Assembly (NCBI GenBank): GCA_937958785.1 | Contig: CALGMY010000135.1 | Span: forward strand, 1 to 32,173 | Source of the DNA: an uncultured Gammaproteobacteria bacterium | GTDB lineage: Bacteria > Pseudomonadota > Gammaproteobacteria > Steroidobacterales > GCA-2729495 | Direction of reading: 5' to 3' | DNA: 32,173 nucleotides | Shown here: piece by piece, positions 22,459-32,173 of the stretch | How positions within the stretch are numbered: the stretch's first letter is position 1 | How the letters are laid out: each line of letters starts with the position of its first letter | Notes under the pieces: model-generated | The model's database searches: none | The model's input: the letters and a program-made list of their open reading frames with translations, nothing else | Told to the model about the DNA's origin: nothing | Made by a program: the position numbers and the translations under genes

Positions 22459-22510
22459 TTATTCAGGTTTCCGGGGTCGAAACCTCAATAACTAAGTGTC
22501 CGGTACCTTT
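22440..22510. repeat. Large perfect inverted repeat between moeB and doxX (hairpin element, possible bidirectional terminator)
   Basis: Two 24-bp arms (22440-22463 and 22487-22510) are perfect reverse complements, each containing GGTACCGGACACTTAG. Inside them a second stem, AGGTTTC / GAAACCT, encloses a 7-nt loop. The element is much more AT-rich than its surroundings. On the plus strand it ends in TTTT, on the minus strand in TTTC. It carries the moeB stop codon (TAG, 22456-22458) and abuts the doxX stop codon (TAA, 22512-22510). Motifs with GGTACCGGACAC-type palindromes occur as dispersed repeats in other genomes, often near REP-associated transposases; none is encoded here. Confidence 0.9.
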
Positions 22511-22890
22511 TACTGGCGATTGAGGCTGTAGCGGCCGGGGCCCAGGCAGGCGACGGCAATCGCCGTGAAGAGGTACATGCCCTGGAGTTCCAGGGCCCAG
22601 CCGCCGGTAGCGCCGAGGGCGAGGAGCTCGGCCCGGTGGGCCAGCGCCACCGCAAAGACCATGTTGACCGCGATGATGGCGGCGCCGATCCGCGCGAACC
22701 AGCCGGCCAGCACCATGAGGGGTGCCAGGATCTCGCCGACGTAAACGCCCCAGGCCACCCAGTCGGGCAGCCCGGCGCCCGTGACCATGCGGGTGATGCC
22801 CTCGATGCCGCTGCCGAGCTTCGCGAGCCCGTGCAGCAGGATCAGTGCGCCCAGCGCGAGCCGCAGGATCAGCTTGCCGGTGTCCGTCAT
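22510..22890 (-). CDS. DoxX family inner-membrane protein
   Basis: A 126-residue four-helix membrane protein. Segments: LILRLALGALILLHGLAKL, the GLPDWVAWGVYVGEILAPLMVLAGW pair, AAIIAVNMVFAVALAH and LYLFTAIAVACLGPGRYSLNR-like end. The LHGxxK in helix 1 and GE-hydrophobic helix 2 are typical of DoxX. The role of such proteins (redox or quinone-related) is poorly defined. ATG 22890 is used; GTG 22893 is directly before it. It is last in the metF-metH-yjbQ operon, 10 bp after yjbQ, and its stop adjoins the hairpin element at 22440-22510. Confidence 0.85.
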   Translation of the reverse strand: MTDTGKLILRLALGALILLHGLAKLGSGIEGITRMVTGAGLPDWVAWGVYVGEILAPLMVLAGWFARIGAAIIAVNMVFAVALAHRAELLALGATGGWALELQGMYLFTAIAVACLGPGRYSLNRQ

Positions 22891-22900
22891 CACCGGGAGC

Positions 22901-23329
22901 TTACTGCGGATCGGCCAGCAGGTGGAGCACGACCTCCCGGCTGTGGGGCCGCTGCCGGTGCTCGAATAGGTAGATGCCCTGCCACTGCCCGAGTACGGGA
23001 CGCCCGCCAGCCACCGGTATGGACAGGGATACCGCCGTCAGGGCCGCCTTGATGTGGGCCGGCATGTCGTCGGGTCCCTCGGTGGCATGGCGCAGCCAGC
23101 CCATGGCGGGATCGTCGCCCGGGGGAACGAGCCGGCGGAAGAATTCGTCCAGGTCCCGGCGCACGTCCGCGTCGGCGTTCTCCTGGATGCAGAGCGAGCA
23201 GGACGTGTGCCGGCAGTACAGGGTGAGCAACCCGGCGTCGATGCCACTGCCGGCCACGAACCGCAGAACATCCCCGGTGAACTCGTGGAGCCCGGGACCC
23301 GGCGTGCGCACGGTGAGGGTCTTCTGCAA
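22901..23329 (-). CDS. yjbQ: YjbQ family (UPF0047, secondary thiamine-phosphate synthase type)
   Basis: This 142-residue protein has the family signatures RHTSCSLCIQENAD near the middle, GDDPAMGWLRHATEGPDDMPAHIKAAL, and near the end LGQWQGIYLFEHR with the conserved Gln-Gly and His. E. coli YjbQ has weak thiamine-phosphate synthase activity; the in vivo role of the family is unclear. The start is TTG at 23329 (MQKTLTVRTPG), because the longer frame has no ATG/GTG between the metH stop (23335) and this codon. GGAG at spacing 10 supports it. It follows metH by 5 bp. Confidence 0.87.
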   Translation of the reverse strand: MQKTLTVRTPGPGLHEFTGDVLRFVAGSGIDAGLLTLYCRHTSCSLCIQENADADVRRDLDEFFRRLVPPGDDPAMGWLRHATEGPDDMPAHIKAALTAVSLSIPVAGGRPVLGQWQGIYLFEHRQRPHSREVVLHLLADPQ

Positions 23330-23334
23330 GGTGT

Positions 23335-27041
<3,707 letters not shown>

Positions 27042-27045
<4 letters not shown>

Positions 27046-27932
27046 CGGGCGACCCCGCTCACGGGCCGCAGCCCGAGTGCGCAGCAGATGGCGAAGGTGA
27101 GCTCCGCCCGGTTCAGCGTGTAGAAGTGGAACTCGGTCAGGCCATGCCGGCGCAGGGTCGCCACCTGCTCGATCGCGAGGCTGGCGCCGAGCATCCGCTG
27201 GGTCTCGGGATCGTCATCCAGCCCGGCGAAGCGCTCGTGCAGCCAGTCGGGCACGCGGGCGCCGGCCCGGGCAGCGAAATTCTGCATCTGCCTGAACTTC
27301 GCGATGGGCAGGATCCCGGGCACGATCGGCCCCGTGATGCCCCGGGCGACGCACCGGTCGCGGAAACGCAGGAAGTTGTCGGTGTCGTAGAAGAACTGGG
27401 TGATGGCGCGGCTGGCGCCCGAGTCGAACTTGCGTTTCAGGTTGTCGAGGTCCGCCTCGGGGCTGGCCGCCTCCGGGTGCACCTCGGGATAGGCGGCCAC
27501 GGAGAGGTCGAAATCCGCGACCTCCTTCAGGCCGCGCACGAGGTCCGCGGCGTACGCGTAACCGCCCGGGTGCGGCACGTAGGTGGTGGCGCCCTGGGGC
27601 GGGTCACCCCGGAGGGCGACGATGTGGCGGATGCCCTCGTCCCGGTAGGTGCGGGCAATCGCCCGGATCTCGTCCCGGTCCGCGCCGACGCAGGTGAGGT
27701 GGGGCGCGCTCACCAGCCCCGTCTCCGCGGCGATGCGCGACACGATGCGGTGGGTACGGTCACGGGTCGAGCCGTCCGCGCCATAGGTGACCGACACGAA
27801 GCGGGGCCGCAGTGGCGCGAGCTTCTCGATGGCCTGCCAGAGCGTGGCCTCCATCTCGGCGGACTTCGGCGGGAAGAACTCGAAGGACACCTCGACGGGC
27901 GGCTTCGCGGGCTTCGGGGTCGGTTCAGTCAT
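27042..27932 (-). CDS. metF: 5,10-methylenetetrahydrofolate reductase MetF
   Basis: This 296-residue FAD enzyme makes the 5-methyl-THF used by MetH and MesD. Motifs: VSFEFFPPKSAEME at the N-terminus, FVSVTYGADGSTRDRT, APHLTCVG, HIVALRGDPPQG, the FAD/substrate region AAYPEVHPEA, KFDSGASRAITQFFYDTDNF and VPGILPI. A Lys/Pro-rich extension (MTEPTPKPAKPPVE) precedes the barrel. ATG 27932 overlaps the end of the regulator gene by 8 bp and metF ends with the GTGA overlap into metH. This is the second gene of the regulator-metF-metH-yjbQ-doxX operon. Confidence 0.97.
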
Positions 27933-28845
27933 GGGTTCCGGTCCTCGCCGGTGGGCCCGGCATCGGGGTAGCCAGCAACAGCGCCCGGTCCGGGGCGCGA
28001 CCCGGCGCCCACTGGCGCCGGGCGATGGCGAAGCCGGCAGACGCCAGGATCGCAGTGAGTTCGCCGTCAGTCGGCAGGATGCGGTCGACCAGCAGCAGGC
28101 GCCCGCCCGGGCGCAGCAGGTGGGCAGCAGTGCTCACTACCGCGCGGGCCGGCGCACCCCGGTCGGCGCCCAGCACGTCCTGCAGCACCACCAGGTCGAA
28201 CGACGCGGGGGCAAAGGGCAGCTGTCCCGGACCGGCATCCCGCAGGGACCAGCCGCTCACCCCGAGCTGGCGGAGGCGGGCCCGGGCCAGCTGGCGCCGG
28301 TGGGCAGAGGGTTCGGTGCCGACGACCAGGCGGAACCAGGGCAGCAGCAGCCGGACCAGGTCCCCGGAGCCGCAGCCGATCACGAGGGCGGCAGTGCCGG
28401 CGACTGTGCCGGCAGGGGCCAGCACGGCCTCCAGCAGCTCCCCGAGGGTGTGGTCCGGGTCCGCGCCGTGGGCCTGGCCGCCACTCCGCAGGGCCCGGCG
28501 CAGTGCCTCCCGCTCGCGCTGGCGCGCACCACGCACCAGCCGCTCCCGGTCCCTGAGCACCGTGGGATCGTGACTCGCTGCCACCGCGGCCACGGAGCGG
28601 GCCACCCCGGCCTCGAGGCCGCCGGCAGACCAGCGGTAGAAGACCGAGCGGCCCTCCCGGAAGCAGTCCAGCAGGTCCGCCTCGGCCAGGAGCCGCAGGT
28701 GGCGGGACACCCGGGGCTGGCTCTGTCCGAGCATGGCCACCAGGTCGCCGACCGGCAGCTCGCCGCCGAGCAGCGCCGTGAGGAGCCGCAGCCGGGTGGG
28801 CTCCGCGGCGGCGTCGAGCTGGCGGACCATCTGTTCGAGCGTCAT
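27925..28845 (-). CDS. ArsR-type regulator fused to SAM-methyltransferase-like domain (SahR-like)
   Basis: A 306-residue fusion. Residues 1-90 form a winged helix of the ArsR family (AAEPTRLRLLTALLGGELPVGDLVAMLGQSQPRVSRHLRLLAEADLLDCFREGRSVFYRW region). From about 145 to 300 it is methyltransferase-like, with a SAM loop ALVIGCGSGDLVRLLLP, DAGPGQLPFAPASFDLVVLQDVL and AAHLLRPGGRLLLVDRI. No ArsR metal-binding cysteines are present. Regulators of this architecture in proteobacteria (SahR) sense S-adenosylhomocysteine and repress methionine-cycle genes. Its position as first gene of the metF-metH operon fits this. It presumably uses the methyltransferase fold as a SAH/SAM sensor. The start ATG at 28845 has no clear Shine-Dalgarno. 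Confidence 0.85.
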   Translation of the reverse strand: MTLEQMVRQLDAAAEPTRLRLLTALLGGELPVGDLVAMLGQSQPRVSRHLRLLAEADLLDCFREGRSVFYRWSAGGLEAGVARSVAAVAASHDPTVLRDRERLVRGARQREREALRRALRSGGQAHGADPDHTLGELLEAVLAPAGTVAGTAALVIGCGSGDLVRLLLPWFRLVVGTEPSAHRRQLARARLRQLGVSGWSLRDAGPGQLPFAPASFDLVVLQDVLGADRGAPARAVVSTAAHLLRPGGRLLLVDRILPTDGELTAILASAGFAIARRQWAPGRAPDRALLLATPMPGPPARTGTHD

Positions 28846-28852
28846 CCGATGA

Positions 28853-28882
28853 AATATAAAGAGATCGTTATATATCTTTCAA
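28853..28882 (-). promoter_or_regulatory. Operon promoter with overlapping inverted-repeat operator
   Basis: On the minus strand TTGAAA (28882-28877) is followed after 18 bp by TATATT (28858-28853). An alternative -10 is TATAAC (28872-28867). A perfect inverted repeat ATATAA-N8-TTATAT (plus-strand arms 28854-28859 and 28868-28873) overlaps the -10 and spacer, and a second imperfect palindrome AAAGA..AT/AT.TCTTT overlaps it. This is the expected place for an autoregulating ArsR-type repressor site. The TATATT -10 would place the RNA start about at the ATG (28845). Confidence 0.55.
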
Positions 28883-28933
28883 GTGCGGATATCACAGGTG
28901 CGCGACCGGGCGCGCCGGACCGGCCGGCGCGGC

Positions 28934-28955
28934 AAAAAGGCGGCGATCATCGCCG
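28934..28955 (-). terminator. Rho-independent terminator after the AI-2E permease gene
   Basis: Immediately after the stop codon (28960-28958) the minus strand has the stem CGGCGA-TGA-TCGCCG (28955-28941), then CC and five T (28938-28934). The T run comes from AAAAA on the plus strand. It separates the permease from the methionine operon downstream. Confidence 0.7.
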
Positions 28956-28957
28956 AA

Positions 28958-30037
28958 TCAGCCGGGATCAGGCGGCAGGTTGACGGCTTCCCGGGCGGTG
29001 CCGATCCAGCTCCGCACCAGGGAGTAGGCCACGGCCAGCAGGGTCGGGCCGATGAAGAGCCCGATGATGCCCCAGGCCAGCAACCCGCCCAGCACGCCCA
29101 TCAGGATCAGGGCGAAGGGCAGCTTGGCGCCCCGGCTGATCAGCCAGGGGCGCAGGAAGTTGTCCACCGTGTTGATGAAGGCGAGGCCCCAGATGACCAG
29201 GAACAGCGCCGAACCCGTTTCCCCGGTGTAGTAGAGCCAGCCCGCGGAGGGCAGCCAGATGAGGAAGGTCGGCAGCTGGACGAGGGCCAGCATGAAGGTG
29301 GCGAAGCCGAGCAGCGCCACGCCCGGCATGTCCGCAATGAAGAAGCCCAGGGTGGCGATCAGCGACTGGACGGCGGCGGTGCCCACGAGCCCGATGGAGA
29401 CGCTGCGCACCGTGCCCACGACCAGCGGGATGATGCGGCCCTGCTCCCCGATGTTGAGCCGCGCCACCAGCCGTTCGGCAAGGTCCGCCGACCGGTCGGC
29501 CGTGACCAGGAAGACGCCCGCAATGAGGATTGCGAACAGGAACTCGAGCAGGGCGAGGGCCAGGTTGGCGCCCGGGGCCAGGGCCCAGACGCCCGCCTCT
29601 TCCGCCGCGGGCAGCGCCTTGCCCACCAGCCCGGACATGTCGGAAACCGCGTCTAGCCAGGCATCGCGGATCAGGCCGCCCACGAGGGGCAGGTCCGCCA
29701 CCCAGTCCGGCGGGACGGGCGCGATGGACACGGCGAGATCCTTCAGCATGGTCGCGACCTGGGGCACCGCCTGGCCCAGGGTCGCGGTGAGCACCGCGAA
29801 GGGCAGCACCAGCACGAGGAAGAGCGCGAGGCTGCACAGCCCCGCCGCGAGCACCGGCCGGCTGCCGAGCCGGCCGGACAGCCAGACGAAGGCCGGCCAG
29901 ACCGTGATGGCGATGATGGCGGCCCAGGTGAGGGCCCCGAGAAATGGCAGGATGATCTGCAGGCAGGCGATGGTGAGCAGCGCCAGGGCCACGAGGCGGG
30001 CGATGCGTTCGGTGGTCCAGGTCTGGGATTCGGGCAT
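28958..30037 (-). CDS. AI-2E family (YdiK/PerM-type) membrane permease
   Basis: A 359-residue inner-membrane protein with about eight hydrophobic segments: LVALALLTIACLQIILPFLG and WAAIIAITVWPAFVWL at the start, a poorly hydrophobic stretch (about residues 95-150), then LALALLEFLFAILIAGVFLV, AVQSLIATLGFFIADMP, ALLGFATFMLALVQLPTFL, ALFLVIWGLAFINTVDNFLRP and LALILMGVLGGLLAWGIIGLFIGP-like end. The VDNFLRPWLI motif and the final GLxGLFIGP segment are conserved in this family. Substrates vary (AI-2, sodium/proton, small molecules) and are not predictable here. It ends in a terminator and starts 16 bp from the inverted REP pair at 30053-30145. Confidence 0.87.
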   Translation of the reverse strand: MPESQTWTTERIARLVALALLTIACLQIILPFLGALTWAAIIAITVWPAFVWLSGRLGSRPVLAAGLCSLALFLVLVLPFAVLTATLGQAVPQVATMLKDLAVSIAPVPPDWVADLPLVGGLIRDAWLDAVSDMSGLVGKALPAAEEAGVWALAPGANLALALLEFLFAILIAGVFLVTADRSADLAERLVARLNIGEQGRIIPLVVGTVRSVSIGLVGTAAVQSLIATLGFFIADMPGVALLGFATFMLALVQLPTFLIWLPSAGWLYYTGETGSALFLVIWGLAFINTVDNFLRPWLISRGAKLPFALILMGVLGGLLAWGIIGLFIGPTLLAVAYSLVRSWIGTAREAVNLPPDPG

Positions 30038-30052
30038 GGGCCGCTAGCCTAC

Positions 30053-30145
30053 CGTAGGAGCGGCTTCAGCCGCGACGGGGCCTGGCCTCGGTCGCGAGTA
30101 CGCTCATGGCGGCCAGGCCCCGTCGCGGCTGAAGCCGCTCCTACG
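30053..30145. repeat. REPIN-like perfect 35-bp inverted repeat (copies 9 and 10)
   Basis: Copy 9 (forward) and copy 10 (minus), both with core GCGGCTTCAGCCGC, extend beyond the usual 22 bp into perfect 35-bp arms (30053-30087 and 30111-30145) around a 23-bp centre. It lies between the permease start and the cytochrome stop, both on the minus strand. The cytochrome stop codon TAG (30143-30141) is inside copy 10. Confidence 0.95.
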
Positions 30146-31340
30146 GCGCCGGCATCGTCTCCCGCTTCAGGATGTTGATGATCGCCGCCCGCTCCTCCGG
30201 CGTCTTCACCGGCCCGCTGGAGATGATCATCTTCGTTCCGGGCAGGAACTCGTCCGGGTTCGCCAGGAAACGGTCCAGGCTCTCGTCGTCCCAGACGAGG
30301 CCATTGCGCCCGGCCTCGGCCATGACCGTGGAATAGTGGAAATTCGGCACGGTACCGGCCCGCTGCCCGAAGATCGCGTAGAGGTTTGGCCCGACCAGGT
30401 GCTTGCCGCCCTTCTCGACCGTGTGGCAGAAGCGGCACCACTTGTAGGTCTCGTTCCTCACCTGGGCCTCGTAGGGCGTTTCCGGCGCCACGGTGACCGT
30501 CGTGACGGGCGCGTCGTGGGAGGTCACCTCCGGCGCCGCCTCGACCACCTCGCCCACCGGCCAGGGCGTCACGCGAAACATCTGGTACGGCCCGAGCGCA
30601 CCGAGCACCACCAGGCCCGCAACGACCAGCACCGTGGCAGCCCGCGCCAGCAGTCCGGGGGCGCCGCCCGCGTGGACGGCCCCGCGCCGGCTCCGCAGCC
30701 AGGCGCCGAGGACCCAGACGAGCCCCGTGACGACCAGCAGGATGGTCACCGCCCGCGCGCCGGGCTCCGGGGCCTTGAAGGTGGAGAAGGCGTACACCGT
30801 GATGACCAGGGTCGCGTAGACCTGGGCGCCGAATCCGGGCGGGAACGCCGCCAGCAGGCCCACGCCCCGGCGCAGCCACAGCCAGACGCCCGTGAAGACG
30901 GTGGCGAGGGTCAACAGGGTGAAGGAAAACCCGAGGGCGGAATGGAAGTAGCCGAAGAACATCCAGCCCAGGTGGTCCTCGGCGATGAGGGGCGGCAGCG
31001 TGACGAAGGGCCCGAGCCGCACGGTGAGCCCCTCGGTCCAGGCCTGGGTAATGCCGAACACCGGCATGACGGCCAGCACCAGGTAGCTGGCGAGGGCGAG
31101 ACCCGAGGTCCAGGCGTGGGCGCTGCCGGTCAGCCGCGGATGACGCGGGGCCGGCCGGTCCCGGAACCAGCACCAGAGGCGCCAGAGCAGCAGCACGAAC
31201 AGCACGAGGCCGACCAGGTAGTGCCAGCTGCGCAGCTCCTCCCGCAGCAGCGAGGTCTTCTCGGTGCGGGGCATGCGCACGCCGACGGCGGCCTGCACGG
31301 AGTAGAGGATGGCGATCAGCCAGCCGAGCGTCTTTGCCAT
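30141..31340 (-). CDS. Membrane cytochrome b561-like domain fused to a C-terminal cytochrome c
   Basis: A 399-residue fusion. The first 165 residues resemble a bacterial cytochrome b561: several membrane segments, H40 in SWHYLVG, and EDHLGWMFFGYFHSALG with two histidines as possible heme b ligands. No histidine is present in the first membrane segment, where CybB-type proteins usually place one. Another three segments follow (to about 260). After a linker, a periplasmic c-type domain has CRFCH at 302-306 and a Met ligand at 371 (PGTKM), with GPNLYAIFGQRAG and VKTPEERAAIINIL, as in mitochondrial-like class I cytochromes. It may pass electrons from a membrane quinol or heme b to a periplasmic acceptor. 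GGAGG lies 9 nt before ATG 31340. The TAG stop lies in REP copy 10. Confidence 0.85.
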   Translation of the reverse strand: MAKTLGWLIAILYSVQAAVGVRMPRTEKTSLLREELRSWHYLVGLVLFVLLLWRLWCWFRDRPAPRHPRLTGSAHAWTSGLALASYLVLAVMPVFGITQAWTEGLTVRLGPFVTLPPLIAEDHLGWMFFGYFHSALGFSFTLLTLATVFTGVWLWLRRGVGLLAAFPPGFGAQVYATLVITVYAFSTFKAPEPGARAVTILLVVTGLVWVLGAWLRSRRGAVHAGGAPGLLARAATVLVVAGLVVLGALGPYQMFRVTPWPVGEVVEAAPEVTSHDAPVTTVTVAPETPYEAQVRNETYKWCRFCHTVEKGGKHLVGPNLYAIFGQRAGTVPNFHYSTVMAEAGRNGLVWDDESLDRFLANPDEFLPGTKMIISSGPVKTPEERAAIINILKRETMPAP

Positions 31341-31354
31341 GTCGATTCGCCTCC

Positions 31355-31407
31355 GTAGGAGCGCCTTCAGGCGCGAACCTACATTTCGCGGCTGAAGCCG
31401 CTCCTAC
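31355..31407. repeat. Mixed inverted pair of REP-like palindromes, copies 11 and 12
   Basis: Copy 11 (31355-31376, forward) has core GCGCCTTCAGGCGC, while copy 12 (31386-31407, minus) has core GCGGCTTCAGCCGC. The two subfamilies are therefore paired in one locus. Copy 12 contains the gatB stop codon (31406-31404). Copy 11 sits 14 nt upstream of the cytochrome start. Confidence 0.9.
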
Positions 31408-32173
31408 AGTTTTCGCTTGAGCAGTTCGTTGACCTGGCCGGGATTGGCCTTGCCCCCACTCGCCTTCATGACCTGGCCGACGAGGAAGCCGAGCACCTTG
31501 GTCTGGCCCGCCCGGTACTGCTCCACCTGGGCGGCGTTGCCGGCGAGCACCTGGTCCACGATCGCCTCGAGGGCGCCCGAGTCGCTGATCTGGGCGAGGC
31601 CCCGCTCCCTGACCAGCCGGGCCAGGTCCGGGGCCTCCGGCGCAAAGGCGAACTCCTCCACCAGCTCCTTGGCACTGCTCCGGGCGAGGGTGCCGTCCGC
31701 CGCCAGGCGCAGGATGGCGGCGATGGCCGGCACGTTCACCGCCGCGGGCGGCCGGTCGGGCCCGAACAGTCCGAAGAGCTGGGTCTGCAGCGTGTTGGCG
31801 GCAACGACCGGCTGGCCGGACGCCCGGGCCAGGGCATCGAACAGGTCGGCCACGTCCGGGTCGGCGGCCAGCACCTCGGCAGCGTCCGGCTTCAGGCCGA
31901 GCTCCCGGGTCCAGCGCTCCCGCCGGGCGTCGGGGAGTTCGGGGAGGGAGGCGCGGACCCCGGCCACGAAGGCCTCGTCGAGCACCACCGGCAGCAGGTC
32001 GGGGTCGGGGAAGTAGCGGTAGTCGTTGGCCTCTTCCTTGCTGCGCATGGGCCGGGTCTCGTCCCGGTCCGGATCGTAGAGGCGGGTTTCCTGGACCACG
32101 GTGCCGCCGCCCTCCAGGACCTCGATCTGGCGCTCGACCTCGAAGAGGATTGCCCGCTCGAGGAAGCGGAAGG
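31404..32173 (-). CDS. gatB: Aspartyl/glutamyl-tRNA(Asn/Gln) amidotransferase subunit B, 3' part (partial)
   Basis: The window ends inside this gene, with 255 codons visible. The visible N-terminal end reads LERAILFEVERQIEVLEGG, then TRLYDPDRDETRPMRSKEEA and NDYRYFPDPDLLPV, the conserved GatB segment. The tail, a helical YqeY-like domain, ends SGGKANPGQVNELLKRKL. GatB is the kinase/transamidation subunit of GatCAB, which converts misacylated Glu-tRNA(Gln) or Asp-tRNA(Asn). The full protein is about 480 residues, so the N-terminal kinase part lies beyond the window. Its stop codon is inside REP copy 12. Confidence 0.96.
   Translation of the reverse strand, partial: FRFLERAILFEVERQIEVLEGGGTVVQETRLYDPDRDETRPMRSKEEANDYRYFPDPDLLPVVLDEAFVAGVRASLPELPDARRERWTRELGLKPDAAEVLAADPDVADLFDALARASGQPVVAANTLQTQLFGLFGPDRPPAAVNVPAIAAILRLAADGTLARSSAKELVEEFAFAPEAPDLARLVRERGLAQISDSGALEAIVDQVLAGNAAQVEQYRAGQTKVLGFLVGQVMKASGGKANPGQVNELLKRKL

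Overview
The window is high-GC DNA (roughly 70% by eye) from a gammaproteobacterium. The gene order tRNA/ychF/pth/rplY/prs/(tRNA-Gln)/lolB/TPR gene, divergent from prfA, with prmC-moeB further on, is the arrangement known from Pseudomonas and Xanthomonadales. The many short palindromes with a GTAGGAG head and a GCG(C/G)CTTCAG(G/C)CGC core are of a type common in Xanthomonadales/Nevskiales-like and pseudomonad genomes. The species cannot be named from the sequence alone.

Region 1 (1-11046) is mostly minus-strand housekeeping: tRNA-Met(CAT), an NAD(P)-binding protein, ychF, a large secreted GPW-motif protein with an R-P-E-S-R tail, pth, rplY with a strongly folded leader, prs, tRNA-Gln(TTG), lolB and a secreted TPR protein. 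A plus-strand MetE-core methionine synthase (MesD-like) and a small secreted protein sit inside it. Relative to the familiar order, ispE (between lolB and prs) and hemA (before prfA) are missing.

Region 2 (11066-22458) starts with prfA and ends with prmC-moeB, which are normally adjacent. About 8.7 kb separates them here: a cysteine synthase, a DUF885 peptidase-like protein, aquaporin Z, a minus-strand operon (cytoplasmic BNR propeller, ubiquitin-like sulfur carrier, rhodanese-E1 fusion), a secreted thrombospondin-3/dockerin protein and a cystathionine gamma-synthase family enzyme. Four or five of these genes concern sulfur transfer or sulfur amino acids.

Region 3 (22440-28882) is a five-gene minus-strand methionine operon: ArsR-methyltransferase regulator (SahR-like), metF, metH, yjbQ, doxX. 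It starts from a promoter overlapped by an inverted-repeat operator and ends in a large perfect hairpin shared with the convergent moeB. Region 4 (28934-32173) holds an AI-2E family permease with its own terminator, a cytochrome b561-cytochrome c fusion and the 3' part of gatB.

The most distinctive features are: (i) the palindromic repeats, whose GTAG head sits at or inside the stop codon of minus-strand genes; (ii) the BNR / ubiquitin-like / rhodanese-E1 operon in a sulfur gene cluster between prfA and prmC; (iii) a three-stem rplY leader that pairs away the ribosome binding site; and (iv) the 24-bp perfect inverted repeat that supplies the moeB stop codon. No CRISPR array, prophage, transposase gene or rRNA was seen.
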